DNA of 64,000 nt from Wohlfahrtiimonas larvae_A (GCA_040394195.1 JBEBSR010000004.1:1-64000), one strand, 5' to 3'; positions 17,528-26,816 are shown, counted from the first letter of the stretch. Notes: a model not told the origin generated them from the sequence alone. Program-made: numbers and translations.

Positions 17528-17530
17528 TTG

Positions 17531-17556
17531 AAAGCCTCTATTTTTAGAGGCTTTTT
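17531..17556 (+). terminator. Intrinsic terminator after thiMDE
   Basis: Perfect 10-bp stem AAAGCCTCTA / TAGAGGCTTT with a TTTT loop and a T-run. The same hairpin lies just past the end of the convergent oxidoreductase gene, but its minus-strand T-run is weaker. Confidence 0.9.
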
Positions 17557-17566
17557 ACTATACAAT

Positions 17567-18538
17567 TTACGGGTTAAATACAATGCGTTTTTTGTTTGCA
17601 CTTGCCCAAATATTAGCAACTTCGCTTAAAGGATAAGCGTCATATTCAACAGTTAATTTACCAGAAACAGCTTCTTGTAGAATGCGTTCGATGATTTCTT
17701 TCATGATATGATTGGGTGGAAAATTGCCTGTGCCACTGCCTAACAGCGTTAAAAAGCTACTGCGAAATATAGAAGATGGTAAGGCGATCTCAGCACCTGC
17801 TAATGCGCCTACTGAAACATAACGTACGCCACGCTCGGCTGTTGTTTCATCAATCTTTAAGCTCTTCGTCATGAATGCTTTAATCATTAATTCGGCAGGC
17901 TTTCCCCACAGATAGTCCACAACAATATCTACACCATTTTGTGCCACAGCTTGGAATGCTTTTAATAAGCCCGACTCATCTTGATCAGTATCGATGTATT
18001 CATCTGCATCTAAATCCATTAAACCACTTTTCATTCGCCCAGCTGCAATCACTTTTTTCGCACCCAAGATTTTTGCGGCTGCTAATGCTTGTTTGCCTGT
18101 TTCACCTGTTGCACCGATGACTAAAACAGTCTCTCCTTTCATCATTTTGGCGCGCCAAACTAATGGTAGCCAAGCGCCTAATGTTGGGTTAATCAATGTT
18201 GCAACAAAATTACTATCTAATTCATCAGGAATTTTTACAGTGAAAGATGCTGGTGCATATTCAGCCATTGAACCAAATTTTTGTGATGTGGTTTGATAGT
18301 AAACTCGCTCACCATTATCAGTTATGCCAACGCCATCAGTGCCCACAACAACAGGTAATAAATCAGCATTTGGACTGCCATAATGTGTGCCTGCCACTAT
18401 AGCTCGATCCAATTGTTTTAATGAGGTTGCGATAACTTTTACGAGCACTTCGCCATCCGTTACAGCTGGCATGTCATAAGTGCCATAATATGGCACATCG
18501 CCTAATTTCGTAAGCACTGCTGCTTTCATTGTTGCCAT
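17567..18538 (-). CDS. MDR-superfamily zinc-independent alcohol dehydrogenase / quinone oxidoreductase
   Basis: Medium-chain dehydrogenase/reductase of 323 residues: an N-terminal GroES-like domain and a nucleotide fold with VIGATGETGKQ near 146-156. No zinc-ligand cysteines are visible, so it belongs to the quinone-oxidoreductase-like branch that uses NADPH on quinones or enones. GGAG lies 7 nt before the ATG. Divergent from a TetR regulator gene 87 nt away with a palindrome between them, which suggests induction by a reactive small molecule. Exact substrate unknown. Confidence 0.8.
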   Translation of the reverse strand: MATMKAAVLTKLGDVPYYGTYDMPAVTDGEVLVKVIATSLKQLDRAIVAGTHYGSPNADLLPVVVGTDGVGITDNGERVYYQTTSQKFGSMAEYAPASFTVKIPDELDSNFVATLINPTLGAWLPLVWRAKMMKGETVLVIGATGETGKQALAAAKILGAKKVIAAGRMKSGLMDLDADEYIDTDQDESGLLKAFQAVAQNGVDIVVDYLWGKPAELMIKAFMTKSLKIDETTAERGVRYVSVGALAGAEIALPSSIFRSSFLTLLGSGTGNFPPNHIMKEIIERILQEAVSGKLTVEYDAYPLSEVANIWASANKKRIVFNP

Positions 18539-18570
18539 GAAACTCTCCTAGAGAAATGATTTGATATATA

Positions 18571-18590
18571 ATATGAGTAATTACTTATAT
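18571..18590. promoter_or_regulatory. Candidate TetR operator between divergent genes
   Basis: A 20-bp near-palindrome with core AGTAATTACT (18576-18585) and matching ATAT ends; only one symmetric pair is mismatched (G/T). It lies midway between the oxidoreductase and TetR starts, where it could control both. Assignment rests on symmetry and position. Confidence 0.5.
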
Positions 18591-18625
18591 TTTCAGCTCA
18601 TATTCTGAGTGAAGGATTTTTCAGT

Positions 18626-19225
18626 ATGGAACAGTTGTTCAAGCCTCTAAAAATGCCAACTCAAGCACGATCACGTCTAACATATCAGTCAATTCTGGAA
18701 GCAACAGCTTACATTTTAATCGAAGATGGTTATGCAAATTTAACTACAAATCATGTGGCTGAACGAGCTGGTGTGAGCATTGCATCGTTGTATCAATATT
18801 TTCCCAATAAAGAATCTTTAGTGGTGACATTGCACCATGAGCATGCAAAATCAACGCGAGCACAAATTCAACAAGCTTTTGTGAATGAGGAAAATGCTTC
18901 ATTAGAAACTTTGGTAAATATATTTGTGGATGCAATGATTAATGTGCATTCTGTAGAGCCAGAATTACATAGAGTATTTCAGGAAGAGATTCCACGGTTA
19001 TTGAAAAGTGAAATCATTAAAGAGGGCAATGATGAATTTATTACTGTATTAATGAAATTAACCCAATATTCAACGCATTCATTAGAAGCACAAAAGAGCT
19101 TGGCTTGGATGATTCGTACAATGACACATTCAGTGATTCATCAAGCGTTGATCGATCGCCCTGATGATTTAGTATCAGGGCAATTAGCGATAGAATTGAA
19201 AACGATCTTGTTAAAATTACTGTGA
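18626..19225 (+). CDS. TetR/AcrR family transcription regulator
   Basis: Regulator of 199 residues. Residues 14-60 form the TetR helix-turn-helix (TTNHVAERAGVSIASLYQYFPNKESLV); the C-terminal helical part, which binds the ligand, has no recognisable specificity. AAGGA lies 10 nt upstream of the ATG. Its divergent neighbour is an MDR oxidoreductase, which is its likely target together with its own gene through the palindrome at 18571-18590. Monocistronic. Confidence 0.88.
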   Translation: MEQLFKPLKMPTQARSRLTYQSILEATAYILIEDGYANLTTNHVAERAGVSIASLYQYFPNKESLVVTLHHEHAKSTRAQIQQAFVNEENASLETLVNIFVDAMINVHSVEPELHRVFQEEIPRLLKSEIIKEGNDEFITVLMKLTQYSTHSLEAQKSLAWMIRTMTHSVIHQALIDRPDDLVSGQLAIELKTILLKLL

Positions 19226-19288
19226 AATGTTTCCGTTGAGAATATTTACCAATGTTGTTGGAAGCTAATTCATTTACCTTTTGCTAAT

Positions 19289-19693
19289 TTAGTTAGGAAT
19301 CACAGCTTGCGCTTCGATTTCAATTAACCATTCAGGTAATGCTAAACCAGTAACCACAACCCACGATGATGCTGGTGAACAATCTACAAAGAATTCTTGT
19401 AAAGCTTCTGCGATATCGTTTTGTGCTTCTGGCGTATTTGCACTTTCTTTAATGTAAATACGAAGCATAGAAACATGTTCTTTTTGTGAATTAGCTTCTT
19501 TCAGAATTTTTTCAATATTTTCCAAACAAACGCGTGTTTGATCTTTCATACCAGTTGCGATGGTATTTTGATTTTCATCTGTTGCCACTTGACCAGATAA
19601 AAAGAGTTGCTGGCTGCCATTTGTTAACACAGCTTGGCTAAAACCATATTGTAGGCTATTGAATACAGATTTAGGATTGATTAATTTATGCAT
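19289..19693 (-). CDS. Rid family (RidA/YjgF-like) protein lacking the catalytic arginine
   Basis: A 134-residue protein of the YjgF/YER057c/UK114 fold, recognisable from LFLSGQVATDENQNT and the C-terminal LIEIEAQAV. In imine-hydrolysing RidA an arginine sits in the PAR-S/A segment; here it reads PASSW, so 2-aminoacrylate deaminase activity is doubtful. AAGGA lies before the ATG. It sits downstream of gyrB on the same strand but is separated from it by a strong terminator, so it has its own promoter. Function unknown. Confidence 0.75.
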   Translation of the reverse strand: MHKLINPKSVFNSLQYGFSQAVLTNGSQQLFLSGQVATDENQNTIATGMKDQTRVCLENIEKILKEANSQKEHVSMLRIYIKESANTPEAQNDIAEALQEFFVDCSPASSWVVVTGLALPEWLIEIEAQAVIPN

Positions 19694-19714
19694 TATATTC
19701 CTTTTAAATACATA

Positions 19715-19750
19715 TAAAAAACCTCTTAGATAAAGAATCTAAGAGGTTTT
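19715..19750 (-). terminator. Intrinsic terminator after gyrB
   Basis: Fourteen-bp perfect stem (19718-19731 with 19737-19750, 5-nt loop). On the minus strand it ends in six T residues, directly after gyrB. Confidence 0.92.
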
Positions 19751-19773
19751 ATTTGAACTTGGATATGTTCAGA

Positions 19774-22179
19774 TTAAATATCTAGATTCCCGACTAATTG
19801 CGCATTACTTTCTATAAATTCTCTACGAGGCTCTACTTCATCGCCCATCAACATTGTGAAAGTTTCATCTGCTTTTTGTGCATCTTCCACTTTAACTTGT
19901 AGCAAGCTGCGAACATTAGGATCCATTGTCGTTTCCCACAATTGTTCCGCATTCATTTCACCGAGACCTTTATAGCGAGAAATTGCTTGGCCTTTTTTCG
20001 CTTCTTCGATCAACCAATCAATACCTTCTTTGAAGTTTTCGATGGCAAATGATTTGTCGCGGTACATTACATAAGCACCTTCTTCGATTAAACCATGCAA
20101 TTTTTTCGCGATTTCTGCGATACGCTGATATTCCACAGAACGAATGAATCGACCATCTAAAGCATAAGTTTTCGTGTGATCATAATGTTTAACATCAACA
20201 GCAATGAATGGGCTGTTGGTTTCAGTATCTTCATCTAATCTCACAGTGTAGGTTGTGCCAACCATTGGGTTTTTACTCAATGCTGTCGTTAAGGCATTCA
20301 TCCATGCTTGTACTTCATCAGACGACAAAAGATCAATCGTTAGTGGTGCTAAATCAGTCAAAGCAGATAACAATTTTTCAGGATATGCATATTTCATGCG
20401 CTCGATTAATTGTTCGATATTAGTGATACTGCGTGCTAATTCTTCCACTTGTGATGCTGCCATTGCTGGTGCATCTTTACTTGCAAACACTTGGCTATTG
20501 TCTAATGCATTGCTCAAGAAGAAACGTACCAATTCAACTTCATCTTTCAAGTAAGTTTCTTGCTTACCTTTTTGAATTTTATATAACGGTGGCTGAGCAA
20601 TATAGATGTGGCCATTTTCAACTAACTCACGCATTTGGCGGTAGAAGAAAGTGAGCAATAGCGTACGAATGTGTGCACCATCCACGTCGGCATCCGTCAT
20701 GATGATAATGCGGTGGTAACGCAATTTATCTAAATCAAACTCATCACGGCCAATGCCACAACCTAATGCTGTGATCAATGTGCCAATTTCAGCAGATTGA
20801 ATAATACGATCAAAACGAACACGTTCAACGTTCAGAATTTTACCTTTCAATGGCAAAATTGCTTGGAATTTACGGTTACGGCCTTGTTTTGCTGAGCCGC
20901 CCGCTGAGTCCCCTTCCACGATATAAAGTTCTGATAAAGCAGGATCTTTCTCTTGGCAGTCTGTTAATTTGCCAGGTAGGCCAGCAATATCTAAAGCACT
21001 TTTACGACGAGTTAATTCGCGAGCATTACGAGCAGCTTCACGAGCGCGAGCAGCTTCAATAATTTTACCTGTAATTAATTTCGCATCATTTGGGCTTTCT
21101 TGTAAGAAGTCTGCAACTCTTGCACTCACAATGCTTTCAACAGCACTACGAACTTCACTGGAAACTAATTTATCTTTAGTTTGTGATGAGAATTTTGGTC
21201 CAGGTAATTTAACAGAAACAACTGCTGTTAAACCTTCACGAGCATCTTCACCAGATGTGCTAACTTTAGCTTTTTTGAGAAGATCATTTTGTTCCATGTA
21301 TTGATTTAATGTACGAGTGATCGCAGCTCTAAAGCCCAATAAGTGCGTACCGCCATCTTTTTGTGGAATGTTATTGGTAAAGCAGTAAACATTTTCTTGA
21401 TAATCAGTTGTCCATTGCAATGCAACTTCTACGATGATGTTATCTTGTTTATTATCACAGTAGAAAATAGCAGGGTTGATGATCGTTTTTTTGCGATTGA
21501 TATGTTCAACGAAAGCTCTAATACCACCTTCGTATTCAAAAATATCTTCTACATTGTAACGCTCATCTTTTAAATGAATTTTGATGCCAGAGTTCAAGAA
21601 AGATAATTCACGTAAACGCTTTTTTAAGATTTGATATTCGAATACCGTGATTGTAAAAATTTCAGTGCTTGGTTTGAAGTGAACAGTCGTACCAGTATCT
21701 TCTTCATCTACTGTACCAATTTCACGTAATGGATAAACTGGTGTACCCAATTTATATTCTTGTTCGAATAATTTGCCATCTTGCTTGATGAGCAAGCGTA
21801 AATCAGAAGATAGGGCATTTACAACAGAAACACCAACACCATGCAAACCACCAGAAATAGCAGTATCATCGAATTTACCACCGGCATGAAGAACAGTCAT
21901 AACAACTTCAGCAGATGAAATACCTTCTTCAGGGTGCATTCTAGTTGGAATACCACGACCATTATCAGTCACAGTAATTGAATCATCTTTGTGGATAGTA
22001 ACGGTAATATCATCACAGTAGCCAGCTAACGCTTCATCGATGGCATTATCCACAACCTCAAACACCATATGGTGTAAGCCGGTGCCGTCATCGGTATCGC
22101 CGATATACATGCCAGGACGCTTACGTACGGCATCTAATCCCTTGAGAACCTTAATACTTGGGCTATTTTCAGAGGTCAT
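19774..22179 (-). CDS. gyrB: DNA gyrase subunit B
   Basis: ATPase subunit of DNA gyrase, which adds negative supercoils together with GyrA. The 801 residues match the gammaproteobacterial length. N-terminal GHKL ATPase domain (DNAIDEALAG, DNGRGIP, GGLHGVGVSVVNAL), transducer, TOPRIM domain with EGDSAGGSAKQGR and DADVDGAH, and the C-terminal part ending in YKGLGEMN and MGDEVEPRREFI. AAGGAT lies 6 nt before the ATG. It follows recF after 68 nt on the same strand. Confidence 0.98.
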   Translation of the reverse strand: MTSENSPSIKVLKGLDAVRKRPGMYIGDTDDGTGLHHMVFEVVDNAIDEALAGYCDDITVTIHKDDSITVTDNGRGIPTRMHPEEGISSAEVVMTVLHAGGKFDDTAISGGLHGVGVSVVNALSSDLRLLIKQDGKLFEQEYKLGTPVYPLREIGTVDEEDTGTTVHFKPSTEIFTITVFEYQILKKRLRELSFLNSGIKIHLKDERYNVEDIFEYEGGIRAFVEHINRKKTIINPAIFYCDNKQDNIIVEVALQWTTDYQENVYCFTNNIPQKDGGTHLLGFRAAITRTLNQYMEQNDLLKKAKVSTSGEDAREGLTAVVSVKLPGPKFSSQTKDKLVSSEVRSAVESIVSARVADFLQESPNDAKLITGKIIEAARAREAARNARELTRRKSALDIAGLPGKLTDCQEKDPALSELYIVEGDSAGGSAKQGRNRKFQAILPLKGKILNVERVRFDRIIQSAEIGTLITALGCGIGRDEFDLDKLRYHRIIIMTDADVDGAHIRTLLLTFFYRQMRELVENGHIYIAQPPLYKIQKGKQETYLKDEVELVRFFLSNALDNSQVFASKDAPAMAASQVEELARSITNIEQLIERMKYAYPEKLLSALTDLAPLTIDLLSSDEVQAWMNALTTALSKNPMVGTTYTVRLDEDTETNSPFIAVDVKHYDHTKTYALDGRFIRSVEYQRIAEIAKKLHGLIEEGAYVMYRDKSFAIENFKEGIDWLIEEAKKGQAISRYKGLGEMNAEQLWETTMDPNVRSLLQVKVEDAQKADETFTMLMGDEVEPRREFIESNAQLVGNLDI

Positions 22180-22247
22180 TCAAATATCCTTTTTTAATTC
22201 TAATGAAACATGCAGTTAACATTTGATTATCTGCATTCAAAAACGAG

Positions 22248-23342
22248 TTATTGTACCATTTTTTGAACAAAACCTGTAGTGATCTTATATTGATGTGGTT
22301 GATTGATCAGATCATTGTTAATGAGCTCTGGAAACTCATTTTCTTCTAAGCATGTAATGAATAATTGCACATTTAACTTTAAAAATTCTTCCAATAAAAT
22401 TTCTCTGTGCTGTTTATCAAGCTCAGCGCTCATATCATCCATTAATAAAATGACATTGTGAGCCTCATTATAATTTTGAAAGAGTTGAATTTGTGCGAGT
22501 GTGAGCGCGATGCTTGCTAATTTAATTTGCCCGCGCGATAAATATTCGCTGACATTTTTATGGTTTGCCTTCACTACAAAATCACCACGATGTGGGCCAG
22601 CCCTTGTATGCCCCATGATGAAATCTTTTTCACGTTGGCTTTTTAGCTCTTCTGCAAAATTATTGCCTGTAAAGCCTTTGCGATATTCCATCGACCATTC
22701 AAAAGGCTGATTGATGAGTTTGGATAATAAAGGTGATGCTTTTTCAAAAATAGCTGTGATGAATGCTTCGCGTTTTTGTGTGATTTGATCACCAAATTGC
22801 ACCAATAATTCATCATAACTATCTAAGAGCCTTGGATTTTGTTTTTGCCTTAATATGATATTGCGCTGTTTTAATGCACGATCATAATTTTGCCAAAGGT
22901 GATGATAGTTCGCTTCAGTATGGAACAATCCCCAATCCATGAATTGGCGGCGAAATTTCGGGCTATCTGTAAGTAATTTGCCTGTTTCTGGATCAAGATA
23001 TAAGCAAGGTAGCATTTTAGCCAATGTAGAGCGCTGTTTTAATGGCGTTGCATCTACACGAACGATGTGCTCTTGTTTATTAACCTCGATGCCGATCAAG
23101 TGCTCAGAAATATCATTATGGCATTTTGTAATTAGACGCAAAAACTCATGCTCATCTCCAATGATTTTAGCGAATTCACGCTGTCGGAATGAACGAAGAT
23201 GGGATAAATAGTAAATCGCCTCAAGTAAGCTTGTCTTACCTGAGGCATTTGCGCCATAGAACACATTGCATTTTGAGTGGAAGTCGATGCTTTGTGCGGC
23301 GAGATTTCTAAATCCTGTGAATGATAATGATCGAATGATCAC
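22248..23342 (-). CDS. recF: DNA replication and repair protein RecF
   Basis: SMC-like ATPase of 364 residues that binds gaps in DNA and helps load RecA with RecO and RecR. Walker A GANASGKTSLLEAI (about 30-43), the ABC signature LSRGQIKLASIAL and Walker B VILLMDDMSAELD are all present. The start is a GTG only 3 nt after the dnaN stop, with no clear ribosome site, so translation probably depends on dnaN. Standard dnaN-recF-gyrB order. Confidence 0.97.
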   Translation of the reverse strand: MIIRSLSFTGFRNLAAQSIDFHSKCNVFYGANASGKTSLLEAIYYLSHLRSFRQREFAKIIGDEHEFLRLITKCHNDISEHLIGIEVNKQEHIVRVDATPLKQRSTLAKMLPCLYLDPETGKLLTDSPKFRRQFMDWGLFHTEANYHHLWQNYDRALKQRNIILRQKQNPRLLDSYDELLVQFGDQITQKREAFITAIFEKASPLLSKLINQPFEWSMEYRKGFTGNNFAEELKSQREKDFIMGHTRAGPHRGDFVVKANHKNVSEYLSRGQIKLASIALTLAQIQLFQNYNEAHNVILLMDDMSAELDKQHREILLEEFLKLNVQLFITCLEENEFPELINNDLINQPHQYKITTGFVQKMVQ

Positions 23343-23345
23343 GTT

Positions 23346-24446
23346 TTAGAGGCGCATTGGCATAACAACGTGGTCAACAGTGTCATCTTCAGGGTTTTTG
23401 ATTAAGCAGCTTGAGTTATTTTCAGTGAAGCTTAATTGAACCATATCACCTTCAATGTTTTTGAAAGCATCTGTGATATATGAAGCATTGAATGCGATCA
23501 TGAAATCATCACCTTGATAGTTCACTTCAACTTCTTCTTCTGCAACTTCTTGCTCAGGGTTGTGTGCAACCAATTTGATTAAGCAATGAGAGATATTCAT
23601 GCGAATACCGCGGAATTTATCTTGCGACAAAATTGAAGTACGTGTTAATGATTCAATCATTTCAACGCGATCCGCCATGATGATTTTTTCACCAACAGGA
23701 GGAATCACACGCTTGTAATCAGGGAATTTACCTTCAATCAATTTTGTTGTGAAGATCATACTACCAAGCTCAACACGCAAATGGTTTGCACTCAACTGCA
23801 AGTGCATTGGCGCAGCTTCATTTTCAACAAGCTTTAAGAGTTCTTCAATCGCTTTGCGTGGAATGATGTATTGATTGCTGATGTCTGTTGTGCTTTCTAA
23901 AGCATATCTGCTGAGTGCTAAACGGTGGCCATCTGTTGCAACTGCTGCAATCTCAGAGCTTTGTACATCTAGTAGCATACCATTCAAGAAATAACGAACA
24001 TCTGCGCTTGCCATTGCGTAAGCAACGCGCTGAATCAATAATCTAAAGCGATCTTTAGGTAATGTTAGTGTTTCAGTAAAATCAATGTGATCAAGCACAG
24101 GGAATTCTTCTAAAGGCAAACATGCCAATGAGAATTTAGAGCGACCAGCTTTGATCTCAACTTTATCAGGATTGATTGTTAAATGAACATCAATGCCTGA
24201 AGGTAATGCTTTAAGAATGTCTAAGAGCTTTTTTGCAGGAATTGTTGTTCCACCTGTCAATGAAGAAATATAAGGCAGTGCACAAGAGAGCTCAATCTCA
24301 AGGTTAGTCGTTGTCAGAATAATTTCTTCTGCTTTGACCAATAATTTAACATTCGCCAACACAGGCAATGTTTGACCTTTTTCAGTCACACCAATTAATG
24401 CTTGCAATGGCTGTAGCAATTGCTCTCTTTGTACGATTAGTTCCAT
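23346..24446 (-). CDS. dnaN: DNA polymerase III subunit beta (sliding clamp)
   Basis: Ring-shaped clamp that tethers polymerase to DNA; 366 residues in three repeated domains, as in E. coli. Recognisable blocks are TTNLEIELS, FSLACLPLEEFP, YFLNGMLLD, TDGHRLALSR and the C-terminal VVMPMRL. The ribosome site is weak. It normally follows dnaA; here the upstream gene is a PilH-like receiver 36 nt away, so dnaA and probably the origin lie elsewhere. Confidence 0.98.
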   Translation of the reverse strand: MELIVQREQLLQPLQALIGVTEKGQTLPVLANVKLLVKAEEIILTTTNLEIELSCALPYISSLTGGTTIPAKKLLDILKALPSGIDVHLTINPDKVEIKAGRSKFSLACLPLEEFPVLDHIDFTETLTLPKDRFRLLIQRVAYAMASADVRYFLNGMLLDVQSSEIAAVATDGHRLALSRYALESTTDISNQYIIPRKAIEELLKLVENEAAPMHLQLSANHLRVELGSMIFTTKLIEGKFPDYKRVIPPVGEKIIMADRVEMIESLTRTSILSQDKFRGIRMNISHCLIKLVAHNPEQEVAEEEVEVNYQGDDFMIAFNASYITDAFKNIEGDMVQLSFTENNSSCLIKNPEDDTVDHVVMPMRL

Positions 24447-24482
24447 AATAAAAATATTCCACTCATGAACATATTGAATTAA

Positions 24483-24842
24483 TTACAAATTTTTATTGAT
24501 TTCATTTTCTAGCAAATTAAAATCAATCGGCTTTGTAATATATCCTACCGCACCTTGTTTGCTTGCCCAAATTTTATCTATGTCTTCACTTTTTGTGCTA
24601 ACCATAATGATAGGAATATGCTTCACTTTATCATTATTTTTAAGTCGGCGTAGAGCACTAAATCCATTGCATTCAGGCATAACAACATCCATTAAAACAA
24701 GATCAGGCATGAACTGTTCAACGACTTGCACAGCTTCATTTCCATCTTTGGCTTCTAGAACTTGATGGCCTAACTTTATTAAAAATTTTGCGATTTCTAG
24801 TTTTTGTAATTTTGAATCATCTGCAATTAGTATCTTAGCCAC
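24483..24842 (-). CDS. Single-domain response regulator, PilH-like
   Basis: A receiver domain of 119 residues with no output domain. Acidic pocket DDS near residue 8, phosphoacceptor aspartate in LVLMDVVMPECNG, the MVSTKS threonine/serine switch region and the lysine of YITKPIDF. The stretch DKIWASKQGAVGYITKPI closely resembles PilH of type IV pilus (twitching) systems. The chosen start is a GTG at 24842 with AAAGG 7 nt upstream; an upstream ATG-like reading from 24869 has none. No kinase or pil gene is adjacent. It may be cotranscribed with dnaN. Confidence 0.8.
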   Translation of the reverse strand: MAKILIADDSKLQKLEIAKFLIKLGHQVLEAKDGNEAVQVVEQFMPDLVLMDVVMPECNGFSALRRLKNNDKVKHIPIIMVSTKSEDIDKIWASKQGAVGYITKPIDFNLLENEINKNL

Positions 24843-24985
24843 GAATACACCTTTAATGTTACATTTCACGGTAATTCATTATACAAGAAAAAAAGACTTT
24901 TTAATAACTTGTCTGAAGATAGATTGACATTAATTAGAGATTTTGTAATGTTTAAGTGATCAAAAACCACTTTTTAGAGTTAGAA

Positions 24986-26062
24986 ATGTCCACAATCGTA
25001 ATTCACCGCACAGAAATTGATCAAATTGATCAACAGCTTTTGAAATTATTGAATGAACGTGCCAAACATGCCATGGCAATTGGCGAAATTAAAATCGCGA
25101 GTGGAGATACAGAAATGTATCGCCCAGAGAGAGAAGCGCAGGTTTTAGCTAATTATATGGAGAAAAATCAGGGGCCTATTCCTGATCAAGAAATTGCACG
25201 TTTATTTAGAGAAATCATGTCCACTTGTTTGTCATTAGAAAAACCATTGGAAATTGCATTTTTAGGGCCAGAAAAAACCTTCTCAGAATTGGCTGCTCGC
25301 AAGCAATTTGGCGGTTCGGCAAATTTACAACCACAAGCAACAATCCCTGATGTATTTAGAGCCGTTGAAACAGGCTTGGTTGATTTTGGGCTTGTGCCTG
25401 TGGAAAATTCAACAGAAGGTGCTGTGAATTTAACTTTGGATTGCTTTGCACAAACATTGTTATCCATTTGTGGTGAAACAACATTGCGTATTCATCAGAA
25501 TCTAATTTCGAGCGCTGTGGATGAAAAATCTGTAACGAAAGTATTTGCACATCCTCAGTCTTTAGCTCAGTGTCGCGGTTGGCTGGATAAACATTTGCCT
25601 CATGCTGAGCAAATTGCTTGTCACTCAAATGTGGATGCATTGATGCAATCACAGCAATCACCTACAAATTCAGCGGCATTGGCTAGTGAAGAAGCTGCGC
25701 AGTTTTATAATATTCCGATCTTAGCTAAATATATTGAGGATGATACTTCAAACACAACACGATTTTTAGTGATTGGTAATAAGAAAATTGCCCCAAGTGG
25801 CGATGATAAAACAACATTTATGGTATCTGCTAATGATCGCCCTGGCTTGCTGAATCAATTAATTGAGCCGTTATCAGCGCATAATGTGACAATGTCGAGA
25901 ATTGAATCTCGCCCAGCGAAACACACAATGTGGGGATATTGCTTCTATATTGATATCATGGGGCATCAAGATGATGTGAAAGTGCAAAAAGCTTTAAATG
26001 AGATTCATAATCGTGCATCATTATTGAAAATTTTGGGTTCATACCCGCAAGCTCGTTATTAG
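24986..26062 (+). CDS. pheA: Bifunctional chorismate mutase / prephenate dehydratase (P-protein)
   Basis: Makes phenylpyruvate from chorismate. The 358 residues hold an AroQ chorismate mutase (about 1-85, IDQQLLKLLNERAKHA), a prephenate dehydratase domain (about 85-265, starting at FLGPEKTFSE, with the TTRFLVIG motif) and an ACT domain with the phenylalanine-binding ESRP motif. The ATG at 24986 is preferred over an in-frame GTG at 24956. No leader peptide or attenuator is evident. folB follows after 19 nt. Confidence 0.96.
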   Translation: MSTIVIHRTEIDQIDQQLLKLLNERAKHAMAIGEIKIASGDTEMYRPEREAQVLANYMEKNQGPIPDQEIARLFREIMSTCLSLEKPLEIAFLGPEKTFSELAARKQFGGSANLQPQATIPDVFRAVETGLVDFGLVPVENSTEGAVNLTLDCFAQTLLSICGETTLRIHQNLISSAVDEKSVTKVFAHPQSLAQCRGWLDKHLPHAEQIACHSNVDALMQSQQSPTNSAALASEEAAQFYNIPILAKYIEDDTSNTTRFLVIGNKKIAPSGDDKTTFMVSANDRPGLLNQLIEPLSAHNVTMSRIESRPAKHTMWGYCFYIDIMGHQDDVKVQKALNEIHNRASLLKILGSYPQARY

Positions 26063-26081
26063 GAAGTGGTTTAGCATTATT

Positions 26082-26444
26082 ATGGACAAAGTATTTATTC
26101 GTAACTTAACTGCCGATGCTATCATTGGTATTTATGATTTTGAACGCGTGAAAAAGCAACCTGTGATCATCACGCTAGAAATGGCATTTGATAATAAAAA
26201 GCCAGCATCCACAGAAAATATTTTGGATGCTTTGGATTATGAAAAAATATCGAATAGCGTTAAAGAGCTGATCGAGACCTCATCATTTCAATTGGTGGAA
26301 ACTTTGGCGGAAACAATTGCCAAACATATACTCACAACATATCGCACAGAAAAATTAACATTAGAGTTAAATAAACCTGAAGCGATTGCTTTTGCTGATT
26401 CTGTGGGAATTGTGATTACACGCGAACGATCAGATTATCTCTGA
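26082..26444 (+). CDS. folB: Dihydroneopterin aldolase
   Basis: Converts dihydroneopterin to 6-hydroxymethyl-dihydropterin in folate synthesis. A 120-residue protein of the T-fold: IGIYDFERVKKQPV near the N-terminus, then LDYEKISNSVKEL, the catalytic-region glutamate in LVETLAETIA and a C-terminal lysine-bearing NKPEAI loop. Nineteen nt after pheA on the same strand, probably in one transcript. Its last 15 nt overlap a small convergent gene. Confidence 0.94.
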   Translation: MDKVFIRNLTADAIIGIYDFERVKKQPVIITLEMAFDNKKPASTENILDALDYEKISNSVKELIETSSFQLVETLAETIAKHILTTYRTEKLTLELNKPEAIAFADSVGIVITRERSDYL

Positions 26445-26693
26445 TTCATCATCGGATAAGAATAGGGCAGATAGGATCGCCGCATGGTGTCCTGCTGTCT
26501 TTGTTAAATCTGTTTCTATATGTGTTGCAAAACGCTGCGCAAGTTCTAAAAAAATACTATCTTTTTCTTGTGTCATATAGTGTTTATGGTCTAATTTCAA
26601 ATGAATTAGAACGTATAACTTAGCTAATTTTTTAGCAATGACCTCGCCATCTTTTTTTTGTACGCAACGAATGAACATGTCTTCTGCCATCAT
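26430..26693 (-). CDS. Small protein of unknown function
   Basis: An 87-residue reading frame, mostly helical and charged (KKDGEVIAKKLAKLY, DSIFLELAQRFATHIE), with no signal peptide or membrane segment and no family I recognise. It occupies the gap between folB and sppA almost exactly and overlaps the folB end by 15 nt. AAAGG lies about 12 nt before a double ATG. It is on the sppA strand, 123 nt downstream. Coding-like composition makes it likely real, but there is no homology evidence. Confidence 0.5.
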   Translation of the reverse strand: MMAEDMFIRCVQKKDGEVIAKKLAKLYVLIHLKLDHKHYMTQEKDSIFLELAQRFATHIETDLTKTAGHHAAILSALFLSDDESEII

Positions 26694-26816
26694 TCTTTTA
26701 TGCCTTTAATACTCATTAAATCCCTTAAAACCCTTACTTCACTCTTAATAGCAGTAATGCTAAGTGTAGTACACAGGTTTTGGAATTGTTTGTTATTGTC
26801 AATAATTATGTAGTAA

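Noticed and set aside
25017..25033. FNR-box-like symmetric sequence TTGAT...ATCAA
   Set aside because: The half-sites are 7 nt apart instead of 4 and lie within the pheA coding sequence, where they encode a repeated IDQ peptide.
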